This document shows positions 43,290 to 50,736 of a stretch of DNA of 64,000 bases, one piece after another. How positions within the stretch are numbered: the first letter of the stretch is position 1; each line of letters starts with the position of its first letter. Origin of the DNA: Burkholderia metallica (GTDB taxonomy: Bacteria > Pseudomonadota > Gammaproteobacteria > Burkholderiales > Burkholderiaceae); contig NZ_CADFDB010000001.1 of NCBI RefSeq assembly GCF_902832845.1, positions 496,001 through 560,000 on the forward strand. Reading direction: 5' to 3'. The notes below the pieces were generated by a model. The model made no database searches. It was given only the letters and a program-made list of their open reading frames with translations, and was not told the origin of the DNA. A program made the position numbers and the translations under genes.

Positions 43290-44438
43290 ATGCGAAGTTT
43301 CTTTGTCCGGTTCATTGCAATCGGCGTGCTGTTCCATCTGTACGTCGGGATGCGGATCATTCCCGACGCATTCGCTTCGCCGGTCGCGCGCACGATCGCC
43401 GCGCTCGTGCTGGCGAGCTTCGTCGTGCTGATTCCGGTCGGCATGTTCTCGCGCCGCTTCGACGAAGGCTGGGCGGCGACGCTGGTCGGCTGGGCCGGCG
43501 CGCTCGTGATGGGCTTCTTCTCGTCGCTGCTCCTGCTCACGCTGTTCCGCGAGTTCGTGTTGCTCGGTGTATTGACCTGGCGGCATCTCGGGCACGACGG
43601 CGCATGGCCCGGCGCGGCGACCGACACGGCGCTCGGCGTGCTGGCCGGCGCGGTGTTCGTCACGGCGGTCGGGTTCGTCGGTGCGCGCCGCACGGCGGCG
43701 GTCAAGCGCGTGTCGATTCCGGTTGCGGGGCTACCGGCCGGGCTCGACGGGCTGACGATCGTGCAACTGTCCGACATCCATGTCGGGCCGACGATCAAGC
43801 GGCCCTATGTCGAACGGATCGTGCGTGCGGTCAATGCGCTCGACGCCGACCTCGTCGTCGTGACGGGCGACGTGGTCGACGGCTCGGTCAAGCGCCTGCG
43901 CGAGCACACCGCGCCGCTCGGCCGCATGCAGTCGCGACATGGCAGTTTCCTGGTGACGGGCAACCACGAGTATTACGCCGGCGCGCATGCGTGGATCGAC
44001 GAGTTCCGGCGGATCGGGCTGACGGTGCTGCTCAACGAGCACGTGCTGATCGAGCATGACGGTGCGCGCGCGGTGCTCGCGGGCGTCACCGATTTCACCG
44101 CGGGCGGGTTCGATCCCGCCCATCGCAGCGACCCCGCGCAGGCGCTGGCCGGGGCGCCGCGCGACGTCGGCACGAAGATCCTGCTCGCGCACCAGCCGCG
44201 CAGTGCGGAAGCGGCGAGCCGCGCGGGGTTCACCGTGCAGTTGTCGGGGCATACGCACGGCGGTCAGTTCCTGCCGTGGCCGCCGTTCGTGCGGCTGCAG
44301 CAGCCGGTGATCGGCGGGCTGACCCGCATCGGCGATCTGTGGCTCTATACGAGCCGCGGCACCGGGTACTGGGGGCCGCCGAACCGTTTCGGCGTGCCGT
44401 CCGAGATCACGCTGGTCCGGCTGACGCGCGGCCGGTAG
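43290..44438 (+). CDS. Membrane-anchored metallophosphoesterase
   Basis: 382-residue protein; ATG 43290 (the frame is open far upstream but the sequence there is not protein-like). Four N-terminal transmembrane segments (about residues 5-130, e.g. GWAGALVMGFFSSLLLLTLF) precede a YkuE/YaeI-like calcineurin phosphoesterase domain. Metal motifs are in order: LSDIHVG, VTGDVVDG, GNHEYYAG, and SGHTHGGQF with its two His. YaeI-type enzymes cleave phosphodiester bonds in lipid or nucleotide substrates at the membrane. Monocistronic. Confidence 0.88.
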   Translation: MRSFFVRFIAIGVLFHLYVGMRIIPDAFASPVARTIAALVLASFVVLIPVGMFSRRFDEGWAATLVGWAGALVMGFFSSLLLLTLFREFVLLGVLTWRHLGHDGAWPGAATDTALGVLAGAVFVTAVGFVGARRTAAVKRVSIPVAGLPAGLDGLTIVQLSDIHVGPTIKRPYVERIVRAVNALDADLVVVTGDVVDGSVKRLREHTAPLGRMQSRHGSFLVTGNHEYYAGAHAWIDEFRRIGLTVLLNEHVLIEHDGARAVLAGVTDFTAGGFDPAHRSDPAQALAGAPRDVGTKILLAHQPRSAEAASRAGFTVQLSGHTHGGQFLPWPPFVRLQQPVIGGLTRIGDLWLYTSRGTGYWGPPNRFGVPSEITLVRLTRGR

Positions 44439-44795
44439 TGCGCCTTCCCCCGTTCGGAAAAATCATTCGTGGAGCCGATGCAAGACCGGCGTAGGCGGGC
44501 ACGGGCGCCGGCCGTCACGCGATGCGCGCGATGTCGTCGAAGTCGAAGCGCGGGCTGCGGGGGAACAGGTCGGCCGGCTGGCTGGCGGAAGAGAGCGGCG
44601 CCGTTCGGCAGGGTGCGCTGCGACACGCCGCGATGATCGCGTGACGGGCGAACGCGCATCGCGTGGCGCATGTTGCACGGTGCATGACGCGGCGGTTACC
44701 TTCCATCCGCGAATGACAGCGCATGGCGGTGCGCGATGCCGTTGGCTAGTATGCAGGCATGCACCGCTCGCTGCGTTCATCGCGTTCCTTTCGAC
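44439..44795. other. Intergenic stretch without a convincing gene
   Basis: About 355 bp between the metallophosphoesterase and alkB. A minus-strand frame at 44515-44724 is short and lacks a recognisable start region; I do not call it. Confidence 0.45.
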
Positions 44796-45410
44796 ATGTC
44801 GACCCCCGATCTCTTCGCTGACACGCCGGCTCCCGAAGTGGACTGGTACCCGGACTGGCTCGCGCCGCCAGATGCCGATCGCGCGCTGGCCGCGCTGATC
44901 GTCGAGGTCGCGTGGAAGCAGGATACGATCCGCACGCCGCGCGGCCGCATTCCGTTGCCGCGGCTCACCGCGTGGCAGGGCGAGCCGGATGCCGTCTACG
45001 TGTATTCGGGAATCCACAACGTGCCGGCGCCGTGGACGCCGGCCGTGTTGGACCTGAAGCGCGCGGTCGAGGCGACGTGCGGCGCAAGTTTCAACAGCGT
45101 GCTGCTCAATCGCTACCGCAACGGGCAGGACAGCCTCGGCTGGCACGCGGACAACGAGCCCGAGCTCGGCGACGCGCCGGTGATCGCGTCGGTGAGCCTC
45201 GGCGCGATGCGCGTGTTCGATCTTCGTCATCGCGCGACCGGCGTCACGCATGCGTATCGTCTCGTGCACGGCAGCCTGCTCGTGATGCGCGGGCGCACGC
45301 AGGCCGAATGGCAGCATCGTGTGCCGAAAGCGCCGGGCGTGCAGGGCGAGCGCGTGAACCTGACGTTCCGGCGCGTGGTGCTGGCCGATATCGGGCGGTC
45401 ACAGCTCTGA
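44796..45410 (+). CDS. alkB: Alpha-ketoglutarate-dependent DNA alkylation repair dioxygenase, AlkB family
   Basis: 204-residue Fe(II)/2-oxoglutarate dioxygenase that removes methyl lesions such as 1-methyladenine and 3-methylcytosine. ATG 44796. The nucleotide-lid region is followed by FNSVLLNRYRNGQDSLGWHADNEPELG (HxD metal motif, near residue 110). GSLLVMRGRTQAEWQHRVPKA supplies the distal His. GERVNLTFRRV supplies the Arg residues binding 2-oxoglutarate. This is the ALKBH2/3-like short form common in proteobacteria rather than the E. coli ada-linked type. Stands alone. Confidence 0.9.
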   Translation: MSTPDLFADTPAPEVDWYPDWLAPPDADRALAALIVEVAWKQDTIRTPRGRIPLPRLTAWQGEPDAVYVYSGIHNVPAPWTPAVLDLKRAVEATCGASFNSVLLNRYRNGQDSLGWHADNEPELGDAPVIASVSLGAMRVFDLRHRATGVTHAYRLVHGSLLVMRGRTQAEWQHRVPKAPGVQGERVNLTFRRVVLADIGRSQL

Positions 45411-45684
45411 TCGACGGGGACTTCGGAAGATTCGTGCCCCGTTTTCGCGATTCACGGGCGACCGATGCAGGCAAGCGTTCGCGTGTGCGGCACGTTGCCG
45501 CACGAGCGTCGCGCCGTGTACGCCGAAACGGCGCTGAGGCCCGTGGCATATGGGTTTCAGGCAAACTCGATCGACCGCCCGGTTTTGATAGATGAGTGAA
45601 ACCTCTGATGGTGCGTCGCAACAATCATTGACTAGACTCACGATTGGCAGAATCGCGTCGAGTCCCGGCGCGATCTTTTCGACA
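45411..45684. other. Intergenic stretch
   Basis: About 270 bp between alkB and the small gene at 45733. No convincing gene. It precedes the leader hairpin at 45685. Confidence 0.4.
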
Positions 45685-45720
45685 TGCCCCGAGCGTCGCC
45701 GATGCGACGCGCAAGGGGCA
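45685..45720 (+). promoter_or_regulatory. Leader hairpin abutting the RBS of the small gene at 45733
   Basis: Two-tier stem: TGCCCC (45685-45690) pairs with GGGGCA (45715-45720), and inside it GCGTCGC (45693-45699) pairs with GCGACGC (45704-45710). The 3' arm runs directly into AGGAG, so folding could limit ribosome access. Confidence 0.4.
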
Positions 45721-45732
45721 GGAGCACAACGC

Positions 45733-45939
45733 GTGACCGTATTCGACCCTTCCTTCGAACCCTCGCTGCACGTCTTTGAACAAGACGGCGGATGGCAATG
45801 GGCGCTGACGGTGAAGCGGGCGACCGGCGTCGGCGTGAAAGTCGTCGCGTTCAGCCGGGAAGGCTTTCGCGGCGAAGCCGAGGCTTATGCAGCCGGCCAG
45901 CTTGCCCGCGCCGAGTATGACGCCGCCGTGACGGCCTGA
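45733..45939 (+). CDS. Small conserved-looking protein, unknown
   Basis: 68-residue protein with GTG start at 45733, spaced from AGGAG. Sequence begins VTVFDPSFEPSLHVFEQDGGWQW, then a beta-hairpin-like VKVVAFSREGFRGEAEAYAAG and an Ala-rich helix end. No signal or membrane segment. I do not recognise the family. The GC-rich codon pattern, RBS, leader hairpin and terminator support it as real. Confidence 0.55.
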   Translation: MTVFDPSFEPSLHVFEQDGGWQWALTVKRATGVGVKVVAFSREGFRGEAEAYAAGQLARAEYDAAVTA

Positions 45940-45995
45940 CGCCGTCGCGTCGCGCCGTCGCGTCGATTTCGCCCGAGGATCGTCTTCATCATTTG

Positions 45996-46017
45996 CCGCC
46001 CGGCGCCGGGCGGTTTT
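45996..46017 (+). terminator. Rho-independent terminator after the small gene
   Basis: CCGCCCGG (45996-46003), CG, CCGGGCGG (46006-46013), then TTTT, 57 bp after the stop. Confidence 0.7.
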
Positions 46018-46214
46018 CCGATCGTTTTCCGTTTTTCCGTGCGCTCCACGCGGTTGCCCCGTGCGCTTTGCGCAACAGCGCTCGCGGCGCGTCTGTCCAT
46101 TTGCGTCACCTGCGCCAAATGGTCCGTTCCATTCGACACGTGCGGGCCATGCGCCGCGCTTCACGTTCCTGCATGGCGTCGCGCCTTCCATCGCTGCTAT
46201 CCTCTCGACCGTGA

Positions 46215-46295
46215 ATGACTGACTCTCCACGGCGTCGCGATGCGAGCGGGTATGAACCCGCGTGCGCACTGAGGTAGCATGACTGACTATCCACG
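46215..46295 (+). repeat. Imperfect 17-bp direct repeat upstream of the first IclR gene
   Basis: ATGACTGACTCTCCACG (46215-46231) and ATGACTGACTATCCACG (46279-46295) differ at one base and start 64 bp apart. A partial third copy, TGACTGATTTCC, begins near 46316. Location in the iclR promoter region suggests possible regulator sites. Confidence 0.5.
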
Positions 46296-46343
46296 ACGAT
46301 CCGTGACCTGTTTCGTGACTGATTTCCTACCGTCCATGTCCAC

Positions 46344-47237
46344 ATGGCCAAGACAACGATGAGCGGCGCACCCGACCGCGCGGCGCCCGCCGACGACGAA
46401 TCGTCCGGCGGCGCGTCGTCCTACCTGGTGCCGGGCCTCGAACGCGGGCTGCGGATTCTCGCCGAATTCTCCGCGCGCGAGCCCGTGCTCGGCGCGCCCG
46501 AGTTGTCGAAGCGCATCGGCATTCCGCGCACGACCACGTTCCGCCTGCTGCAGACGCTCGAAGCGCTCGGCTTCCTCGAGCGCGTGAACGGCGACCGCTA
46601 TTTCCGGCTGGGTGTCGGCGTGCTGCGGCTCGGCTTCGAATACCTGAATTCGCTCGAACTGACCGATCTCGGCGCGCCCGTGCTCGAACGGTTGCGCGAT
46701 GCCACCGGCTTTTCGACGCATCTGTTGATCCGCGACCAGCGCGACGTCGTGTTCGTCGCGAAAGCGCAGAGCAACGCGTCGATGTTCGGCTCGGTGAAGG
46801 TGCACGTCGGCACGCGCCTGCCCGCGCATGCGACCGTGCACGGCCACGTGCTGATGGGCGACCTGACGCGCGACGCGCTGCGCCAGCTCTATCCGGAAAA
46901 GCGCCTCGAGCAGTTCACCGAGCGCACGCCGGGCACCGTCGACGAACTGTACGAACGCGTGCGCCATTACGCGCGGCTCGGCTATGCGGTCAGCGAGGCG
47001 GCGTTCGAGAGCGGCATCTCCGCCGTGACGGCGCCGGTGCGCGATCATTCGGGCTCGATCGTCGCGGCGATCACCGCGACGGTGCCGCGCTCGGAGATCG
47101 GCGAGGCCGGCGAGAAGGAGCGGCTCGTCGAAGCCGTGTGCGGCGCGGCGGTCGACCTGTCGCAGCGGCTGAACTATCGTCCGCTCGAAAGCGACCCGAC
47201 GTTCGCGCACGCGCGCCACAAGGTCGCGATGTTCTGA
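46344..47237 (+). CDS. IclR family transcriptional regulator (first paralogue)
   Basis: 297-residue regulator. The N-terminal winged HTH (about residues 27-90) shows YLVPGLERGLRILAEFSAREP and PELSKRIGIPRTTTFRLLQTLEALGFLER. The C-terminal effector domain has STHLLIRDQRDVVFVAKAQS, HVGTRLPAHATVHGHVLMGDL and SGISAVTAPVRDHSGSIVAAI. It is closely similar along its length to the IclR encoded within the catabolic operon (52975). It probably acts on the TGTTCC-N6-GGAACA boxes 1.5-2.7 kb away. It is convergent with the porin gene across a bidirectional terminator. Confidence 0.92.
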   Translation: MAKTTMSGAPDRAAPADDESSGGASSYLVPGLERGLRILAEFSAREPVLGAPELSKRIGIPRTTTFRLLQTLEALGFLERVNGDRYFRLGVGVLRLGFEYLNSLELTDLGAPVLERLRDATGFSTHLLIRDQRDVVFVAKAQSNASMFGSVKVHVGTRLPAHATVHGHVLMGDLTRDALRQLYPEKRLEQFTERTPGTVDELYERVRHYARLGYAVSEAAFESGISAVTAPVRDHSGSIVAAITATVPRSEIGEAGEKERLVEAVCGAAVDLSQRLNYRPLESDPTFAHARHKVAMF

Positions 47238-47396
47238 GGGTTCCGGTTTCCGGTGCGCGACCGGCTCGCGGCCGCACATCGATCGCGCGTGCGCGCCAGC
47301 GTCTGTGTGCCGATCCCTGGAAATCTCCCGGTATTCGGGCGACTCGATGCGCCGATGCGCGGATGCGTCGTCGGCAAACGACATCAGTACTCCCCA

Positions 47397-47430
47397 AGAC
47401 AAAAGCGGCCCGCGGGCCGCTTTTGTCTTA
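47397..47430. terminator. Bidirectional terminator between the IclR and porin genes
   Basis: Perfect 34-bp palindrome. Each arm is AAGACAAAAGCGGCCCG or its complement; the outer A/T tracts serve as T-runs in both directions. It lies between convergent genes, 159 bp after iclR and 25 bp after the porin stop. Confidence 0.88.
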
Positions 47431-47455
47431 TCGGGCGCCGAACGCCCGATCCCGT

Positions 47456-48535
47456 TCAGAACGAGTGGTGAATCCCGGTGAGCACGATCACCTGGTTCGC
47501 GGTGCTCGACACGCCTGCCGTGAAGAACGCGGCCTTCGCGCCGCCCGACCCGTGTTCGTACAACACGTTCGCATAGAGTTGCGTGCGCTTCGACAGCGCA
47601 TAGATGTCGCCGAGCTCGACCTGCGTCCAGCGGCGGCCGGCCAGCGTCGTGGTCGCCGCGCCGCCCGCGATCGTGTTGAACGCGCTGCTGCGGTAGTTCA
47701 CGCCCGCATCGTAGCTCTGGAACGTGTCCGAAAAACCGTTCGACTGCATCTTCGTGCGCGTGTACAGGCCATGCACAAGGAAGTCGCCGAACTGGTAGGA
47801 CGCGCCCGCACCGATGTTCTCCACCTTGCTCGCTGTGTAGCCGTTCGCGGTGTTCTGCCCCTGGAACGACGTGATGCCGGTCGTGCCGATCAGGATCGAG
47901 CGGTCGTGCTCGTTCGAGTACACGGCCGACGCCTTGAACGGCCCGTTCGCATAATTCAGCGCGACGCCGACCGATTTGCCGGTCGAGAAGTTCGTCGTGT
48001 TGCCGAGCGCCATCGTCGCCGCGGCCGAGAAGCCCGCGAAGGCCGGCGACCGGTACTTGACCGAGTTGTTGTACGGCACGTTGCCGGTCGCGGCGAGACC
48101 GTCGATGTTGCCTGGGTGGAACGCGTACCAGCTCATCGCGAGATAGGCCGTGCTGAGCGGATCGAGATAGTCGAACGACAGCGGCGTCTGGCGGCCGAGC
48201 GTCAGCGTGCCGTAGCGCTCCGAACCGAGGCCGACGAATGCCGCGCGGTTCCAGATCGTGTTCGCGGTCGCGAACTGCCCGTTGTTCGTATAGAAGCCGT
48301 TTTCGAGCTGGAAGATCGCCGACAGGCCGTCGCCGAGGTCTTCCTTGCCCTTCAGGCCCCACCGGTCGGGCTGCGTATTGCCCTGGATCATCGCCCACTT
48401 CGCATGGCCGCCGACGTTGTTCACGTAAGCGACCCCCGCATCGAGGCTGCCGTACAGCACCACGCTGCTCTGCGCCCACGCGCCCGACGCGGCGCCCAAT
48501 CCGATCATTGCTGCTGCTACCGCTTGCTTGACCAT
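47456..48535 (-). CDS. Gram-negative porin linked to the aromatic catabolic operon
   Basis: 359-residue outer-membrane porin. ATG 48535 after CAGGAGATCAA; signal peptide MVKQAVAAAMIGLGAASGAWA, then QSSVVLYGSLDAGVAYVNN. Family features: DRWGLKGKEDLGDGLSAIFQLENGF, RAAFVGLGSERYGTLTLGRQTP and C-terminal Phe (VLTGIHHSF). Codon use is ordinary GC-rich, unlike the major porin at 27936, so it is likely an inducible, substrate-linked pore. Its promoter is divergent from the catabolic operon and carries the same IclR-type palindrome, implying co-induction and a role in substrate entry. Confidence 0.93.
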   Translation of the reverse strand: MVKQAVAAAMIGLGAASGAWAQSSVVLYGSLDAGVAYVNNVGGHAKWAMIQGNTQPDRWGLKGKEDLGDGLSAIFQLENGFYTNNGQFATANTIWNRAAFVGLGSERYGTLTLGRQTPLSFDYLDPLSTAYLAMSWYAFHPGNIDGLAATGNVPYNNSVKYRSPAFAGFSAAATMALGNTTNFSTGKSVGVALNYANGPFKASAVYSNEHDRSILIGTTGITSFQGQNTANGYTASKVENIGAGASYQFGDFLVHGLYTRTKMQSNGFSDTFQSYDAGVNYRSSAFNTIAGGAATTTLAGRRWTQVELGDIYALSKRTQLYANVLYEHGSGGAKAAFFTAGVSSTANQVIVLTGIHHSF

Positions 48536-48637
48536 TTGATCTCCTGAATCTCCGTACCTGATGAAAACGTGCCATGGCGGCATGCACGGAAGAACGGCCG
48601 GCCATCGTGCGTTTTCGCCATCGAGCGGGCATTTTTA

Positions 48638-48655
48638 TGTTCCATATAAGGAACA
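48638..48655. promoter_or_regulatory. IclR-type operator at the porin promoter
   Basis: TGTTCC-ATATAA-GGAACA, perfect 6-bp arms with 6-bp spacer. Relative to the predicted porin start (near 48669) it covers about +14 to +31, a repressor-roadblock position. Identical arms occur at 48922-48939. Confidence 0.75.
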
Positions 48656-48675
48656 ATGTGCCTCTGATGGAATGG

Positions 48676-48703
48676 AGTATAGGGGTGTGCAGCGCCGAAT
48701 CAA
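48676..48703 (-). promoter_or_regulatory. Predicted promoter of the catabolic-operon porin
   Basis: On the minus strand: -35 TTGATT (48698-48703), 16-bp spacer, -10 TATACT (48676-48681). The IclR-type palindrome follows about 20 bp downstream. Confidence 0.6.
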
Positions 48704-48876
48704 AAATAAATTTTTCGGGACGGATGAGCTTGCGGTGCGACCCGGCTGCGCGGAGCGAATCCGTGAAAAAGTCGGTAAATCCCTGCCGAATAACAAAAAA
48801 TTACATTCGATAAGGTAGGGCGGCGGGTTCGTTGAGCGCGCGGTCGGTGTTTTCCCTAGGACATGCAGCTTTTTGT

Positions 48877-48904
48877 TTTACTCGTGGAAAGTCGCTCCTA
48901 TAAT
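48877..48904 (+). promoter_or_regulatory. Predicted promoter of the aromatic catabolic operon
   Basis: -35 TTTACT (48877-48882), 16-bp spacer, -10 TATAAT (48899-48904, perfect consensus). The predicted start is near 48911 and the IclR-type box covers about +11 to +28. First gene begins at 48981 behind AGAAGGAAGGG. Confidence 0.65.
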
Positions 48905-48921
48905 CACCATCCATAAACTGC

Positions 48922-48939
48922 TGTTCCGGATATGGAACA
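48922..48939. promoter_or_regulatory. IclR-type operator at the catabolic operon promoter
   Basis: TGTTCC-GGATAT-GGAACA, same arms and spacing as the porin box at 48638; a further half-site GGAACA follows at 48944. It lies just downstream of the -10 element. Confidence 0.75.
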
Positions 48940-48980
48940 AATCGGAACAAACCGAGCGTCGCTCAGAAGGAAGGGTTGAG

Positions 48981-49298
48981 ATGTCTGAACAATGGATTTG
49001 CGCCGGACACGCCGGCGCGCTGTCGGAAGACACGCCGATCGAGTTCAAGCGGACCGACGGCGTCGAAATCGGGATCTACCGCGTCGGCGACGACGTGTAT
49101 GCGCTCGAGAACGTATGTCCGCATGCGTACGCGCTGCTGACGCAGGGGTTCGTCGACGAAGGCACCGTCGAATGCCCGCTGCACGAGGCCGTGTTCGACA
49201 TCAGGACGGGCGAATGCCTGAAGGGTCCGGGCGGGCGCGCACTGAAGCAGTACGCGGTGCGCCTCGCCGGCGAGGAAATCCAGATCAAGGTGGAATGA
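48981..49298 (+). CDS. Rieske [2Fe-2S] ferredoxin component of a ring-hydroxylating oxygenase
   Basis: 105-residue small electron carrier. ATG 48981 follows AAGGAAGGGTTGAG. Cluster ligands: CPHAYALL (Cys and His near residues 46 and 48) and CPLHEAVFD (Cys and His near 65 and 68), giving CxH...CxxH. The fold starts with WICAGHAGALSEDTPIEF as in biphenyl/naphthalene-type ferredoxins. First gene of the operon; it should shuttle electrons from the FAD reductase (59635) to the oxygenase (49666). The next gene starts 1 bp after its stop. Confidence 0.92.
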   Translation: MSEQWICAGHAGALSEDTPIEFKRTDGVEIGIYRVGDDVYALENVCPHAYALLTQGFVDEGTVECPLHEAVFDIRTGECLKGPGGRALKQYAVRLAGEEIQIKVE

Positions 49299-49299
49299 C

Positions 49300-49611
49300 A
49301 TGAAAGAAGCGACCGTCAACTTCAATCCCTTCCTGAAGCCGTGGGTGGCGCCGCAGCCGAACAACGTCGCGGGCAAGGGGCAGATCGAGATCCCCGGCCA
49401 GGTCGAGAACCAGGTCTGGCAGAACCGCAAGGCCGCGCCGACCCAGTACGAAAACGACCTCGGCGACGCGCTCGAACGCGTGTTCGAAGCCGGCGCGACC
49501 GAGCTGGACGACGTCGTCGCGGGCCTGAACCGCATCGGCTTCCGCGCGCCGGACGGCACCGCGTGGACCGCCGAGCGCTTCCGCGCCGAAATGGCCTCGC
49601 TCGCGGAGTGA
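49300..49611 (+). CDS. Small recombinase-like HTH protein of Rieske operons
   Basis: 103-residue protein. N-terminal extension with FNPFLKPWVAPQPNNVAGKGQIEIPGQVENQVWQ (Pro/Asn-rich), then a compact C-terminal domain, LGDALERVFEAGATELDDVVAGLNRIGFRAPDGTAWTAERF. That domain resembles the HTH of serine recombinases (a recombinase-like helix-turn-helix family). No catalytic recombinase domain is present. Placed 1 bp after the ferredoxin gene and before the oxygenase gene, so it is an integral operon member. Role unknown: DNA-binding regulator or protein partner of the oxygenase are both possible. Confidence 0.7.
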   Translation: MKEATVNFNPFLKPWVAPQPNNVAGKGQIEIPGQVENQVWQNRKAAPTQYENDLGDALERVFEAGATELDDVVAGLNRIGFRAPDGTAWTAERFRAEMASLAE

Positions 49612-49665
49612 GCGCGCTGACGCGCTGACCGCCGAGCCGACGACAACCGCATCCGGAGCACACTG

Positions 49666-50736
49666 ATGACGTCCCCCGCACAACACGCAGTCCAACACGA
49701 CCCGGTCCGTGACTATCTCGACCGCGGCATCAAGAACTACTGGTATCCCGTCGCGCCGAGCTGGCAGGTGTCGAATGCGCCTGTCGGCCTCACGCGCCTG
49801 TCCGAGCAGATCGTGCTGTGGCGCGATCACGACGGCAAGGTCCATGCGCTCGAAGATCGCTGCCCGCACCGCGGCGCGCGCCTGTCGCTCGGCTGGAACC
49901 TCGGCGGCAACATCGCCTGCTGGTATCACGGCATCGAAGTTGACGGCGGCGGCACGGTCAACCGCGTGCCGGCCGTGTCGAACTGTCCGCTCGAAGGCAC
50001 GAAGTGCGTGAAGTCGTACCCGGTCGAAGAGAAGGCCGGCGCGATCTTCCTGTGGTTCGGCGACGAAGCGCACGGCGAGCCGGCGCCGCTGAACCTGCCG
50101 GAAGAACTGGTCGCCGACGAATACGCGCACTTCCTGTGCGTGTCGAACTGGAAGTGCAATTACCAGTACGCGATCGACAACGTGATGGACCCGATGCACG
50201 GTGCGTACCTGCATGCCACCTCACACTCGATGGCCGAAGGCGACAAGCAGGCCGACATGCGCGTGCGCAAGACGGAAACGGGCCTGATGTTCGAGAAGGT
50301 CGGCCAGCGCGACGTGAACTTCGACTGGGTCGAGCTCGGCGAAACGGGCTGCCTGTGGATGCGCCTCGCGATTCCGTACAAGCAGAAGTTCGGCCCGGGC
50401 GGCAACTTCGGGATCATCGGCTTCGCGACGCCGGTCGACGGCGACCACTGCCAGGTCTACTTCTGGCGCACGCGCAAGGTCAGCGGCTGGCAGCGCGACG
50501 TGTGGCGCTTCATGTATCGCAACCGCCTCGAGGGGCTGCACTGGGACGTGCTCGAGCAGGACCGCTACGTCCTCGAAAGCCTCGCGCCGCAGGCCCGCGA
50601 TCACGAATACCTGTATCAGCACGACGTCGGCATCACGCGCGTGCGCCGGATGCTGCGCCAGCGTGCGCAGGAGCATCTCTCCGCGCTCGACGCGCATCGT
50701 GCGGCGCAGGCCGCGGCGGAGCCGTCGAATGGCTGA
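49666..50736 (+). CDS. Aromatic ring-hydroxylating oxygenase alpha subunit (Rieske type)
   Basis: 356-residue oxygenase. The N-terminal Rieske domain has CPHRGARL (Cys/His near residues 64-66) and CWYHGIEV (Cys/His near 85-88). The catalytic domain has the mononuclear iron site NVMDPMHGAYLHATSH (two His near 177-182), with a third ligand expected near QDRYVLES. No beta-subunit gene is present in the operon, so an alpha-only enzyme like O-demethylases or LigX-type oxygenases is expected. It would attack the aromatic substrate using the ferredoxin and reductase encoded at the ends of the operon. Substrate unknown. Confidence 0.9.
   Translation: MTSPAQHAVQHDPVRDYLDRGIKNYWYPVAPSWQVSNAPVGLTRLSEQIVLWRDHDGKVHALEDRCPHRGARLSLGWNLGGNIACWYHGIEVDGGGTVNRVPAVSNCPLEGTKCVKSYPVEEKAGAIFLWFGDEAHGEPAPLNLPEELVADEYAHFLCVSNWKCNYQYAIDNVMDPMHGAYLHATSHSMAEGDKQADMRVRKTETGLMFEKVGQRDVNFDWVELGETGCLWMRLAIPYKQKFGPGGNFGIIGFATPVDGDHCQVYFWRTRKVSGWQRDVWRFMYRNRLEGLHWDVLEQDRYVLESLAPQARDHEYLYQHDVGITRVRRMLRQRAQEHLSALDAHRAAQAAAEPSNG

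Noticed and set aside
44515-44724. 69-codon minus-strand frame between the metallophosphoesterase and alkB
   Set aside because: Only the last 25 residues look protein-like; no RBS or family match by eye, so not called even as a remnant.
46287-48656. 789-codon minus-strand frame across iclR and the porin
   Set aside because: Out of frame with the clear porin and antisense to iclR; composition is that of shadow frames.
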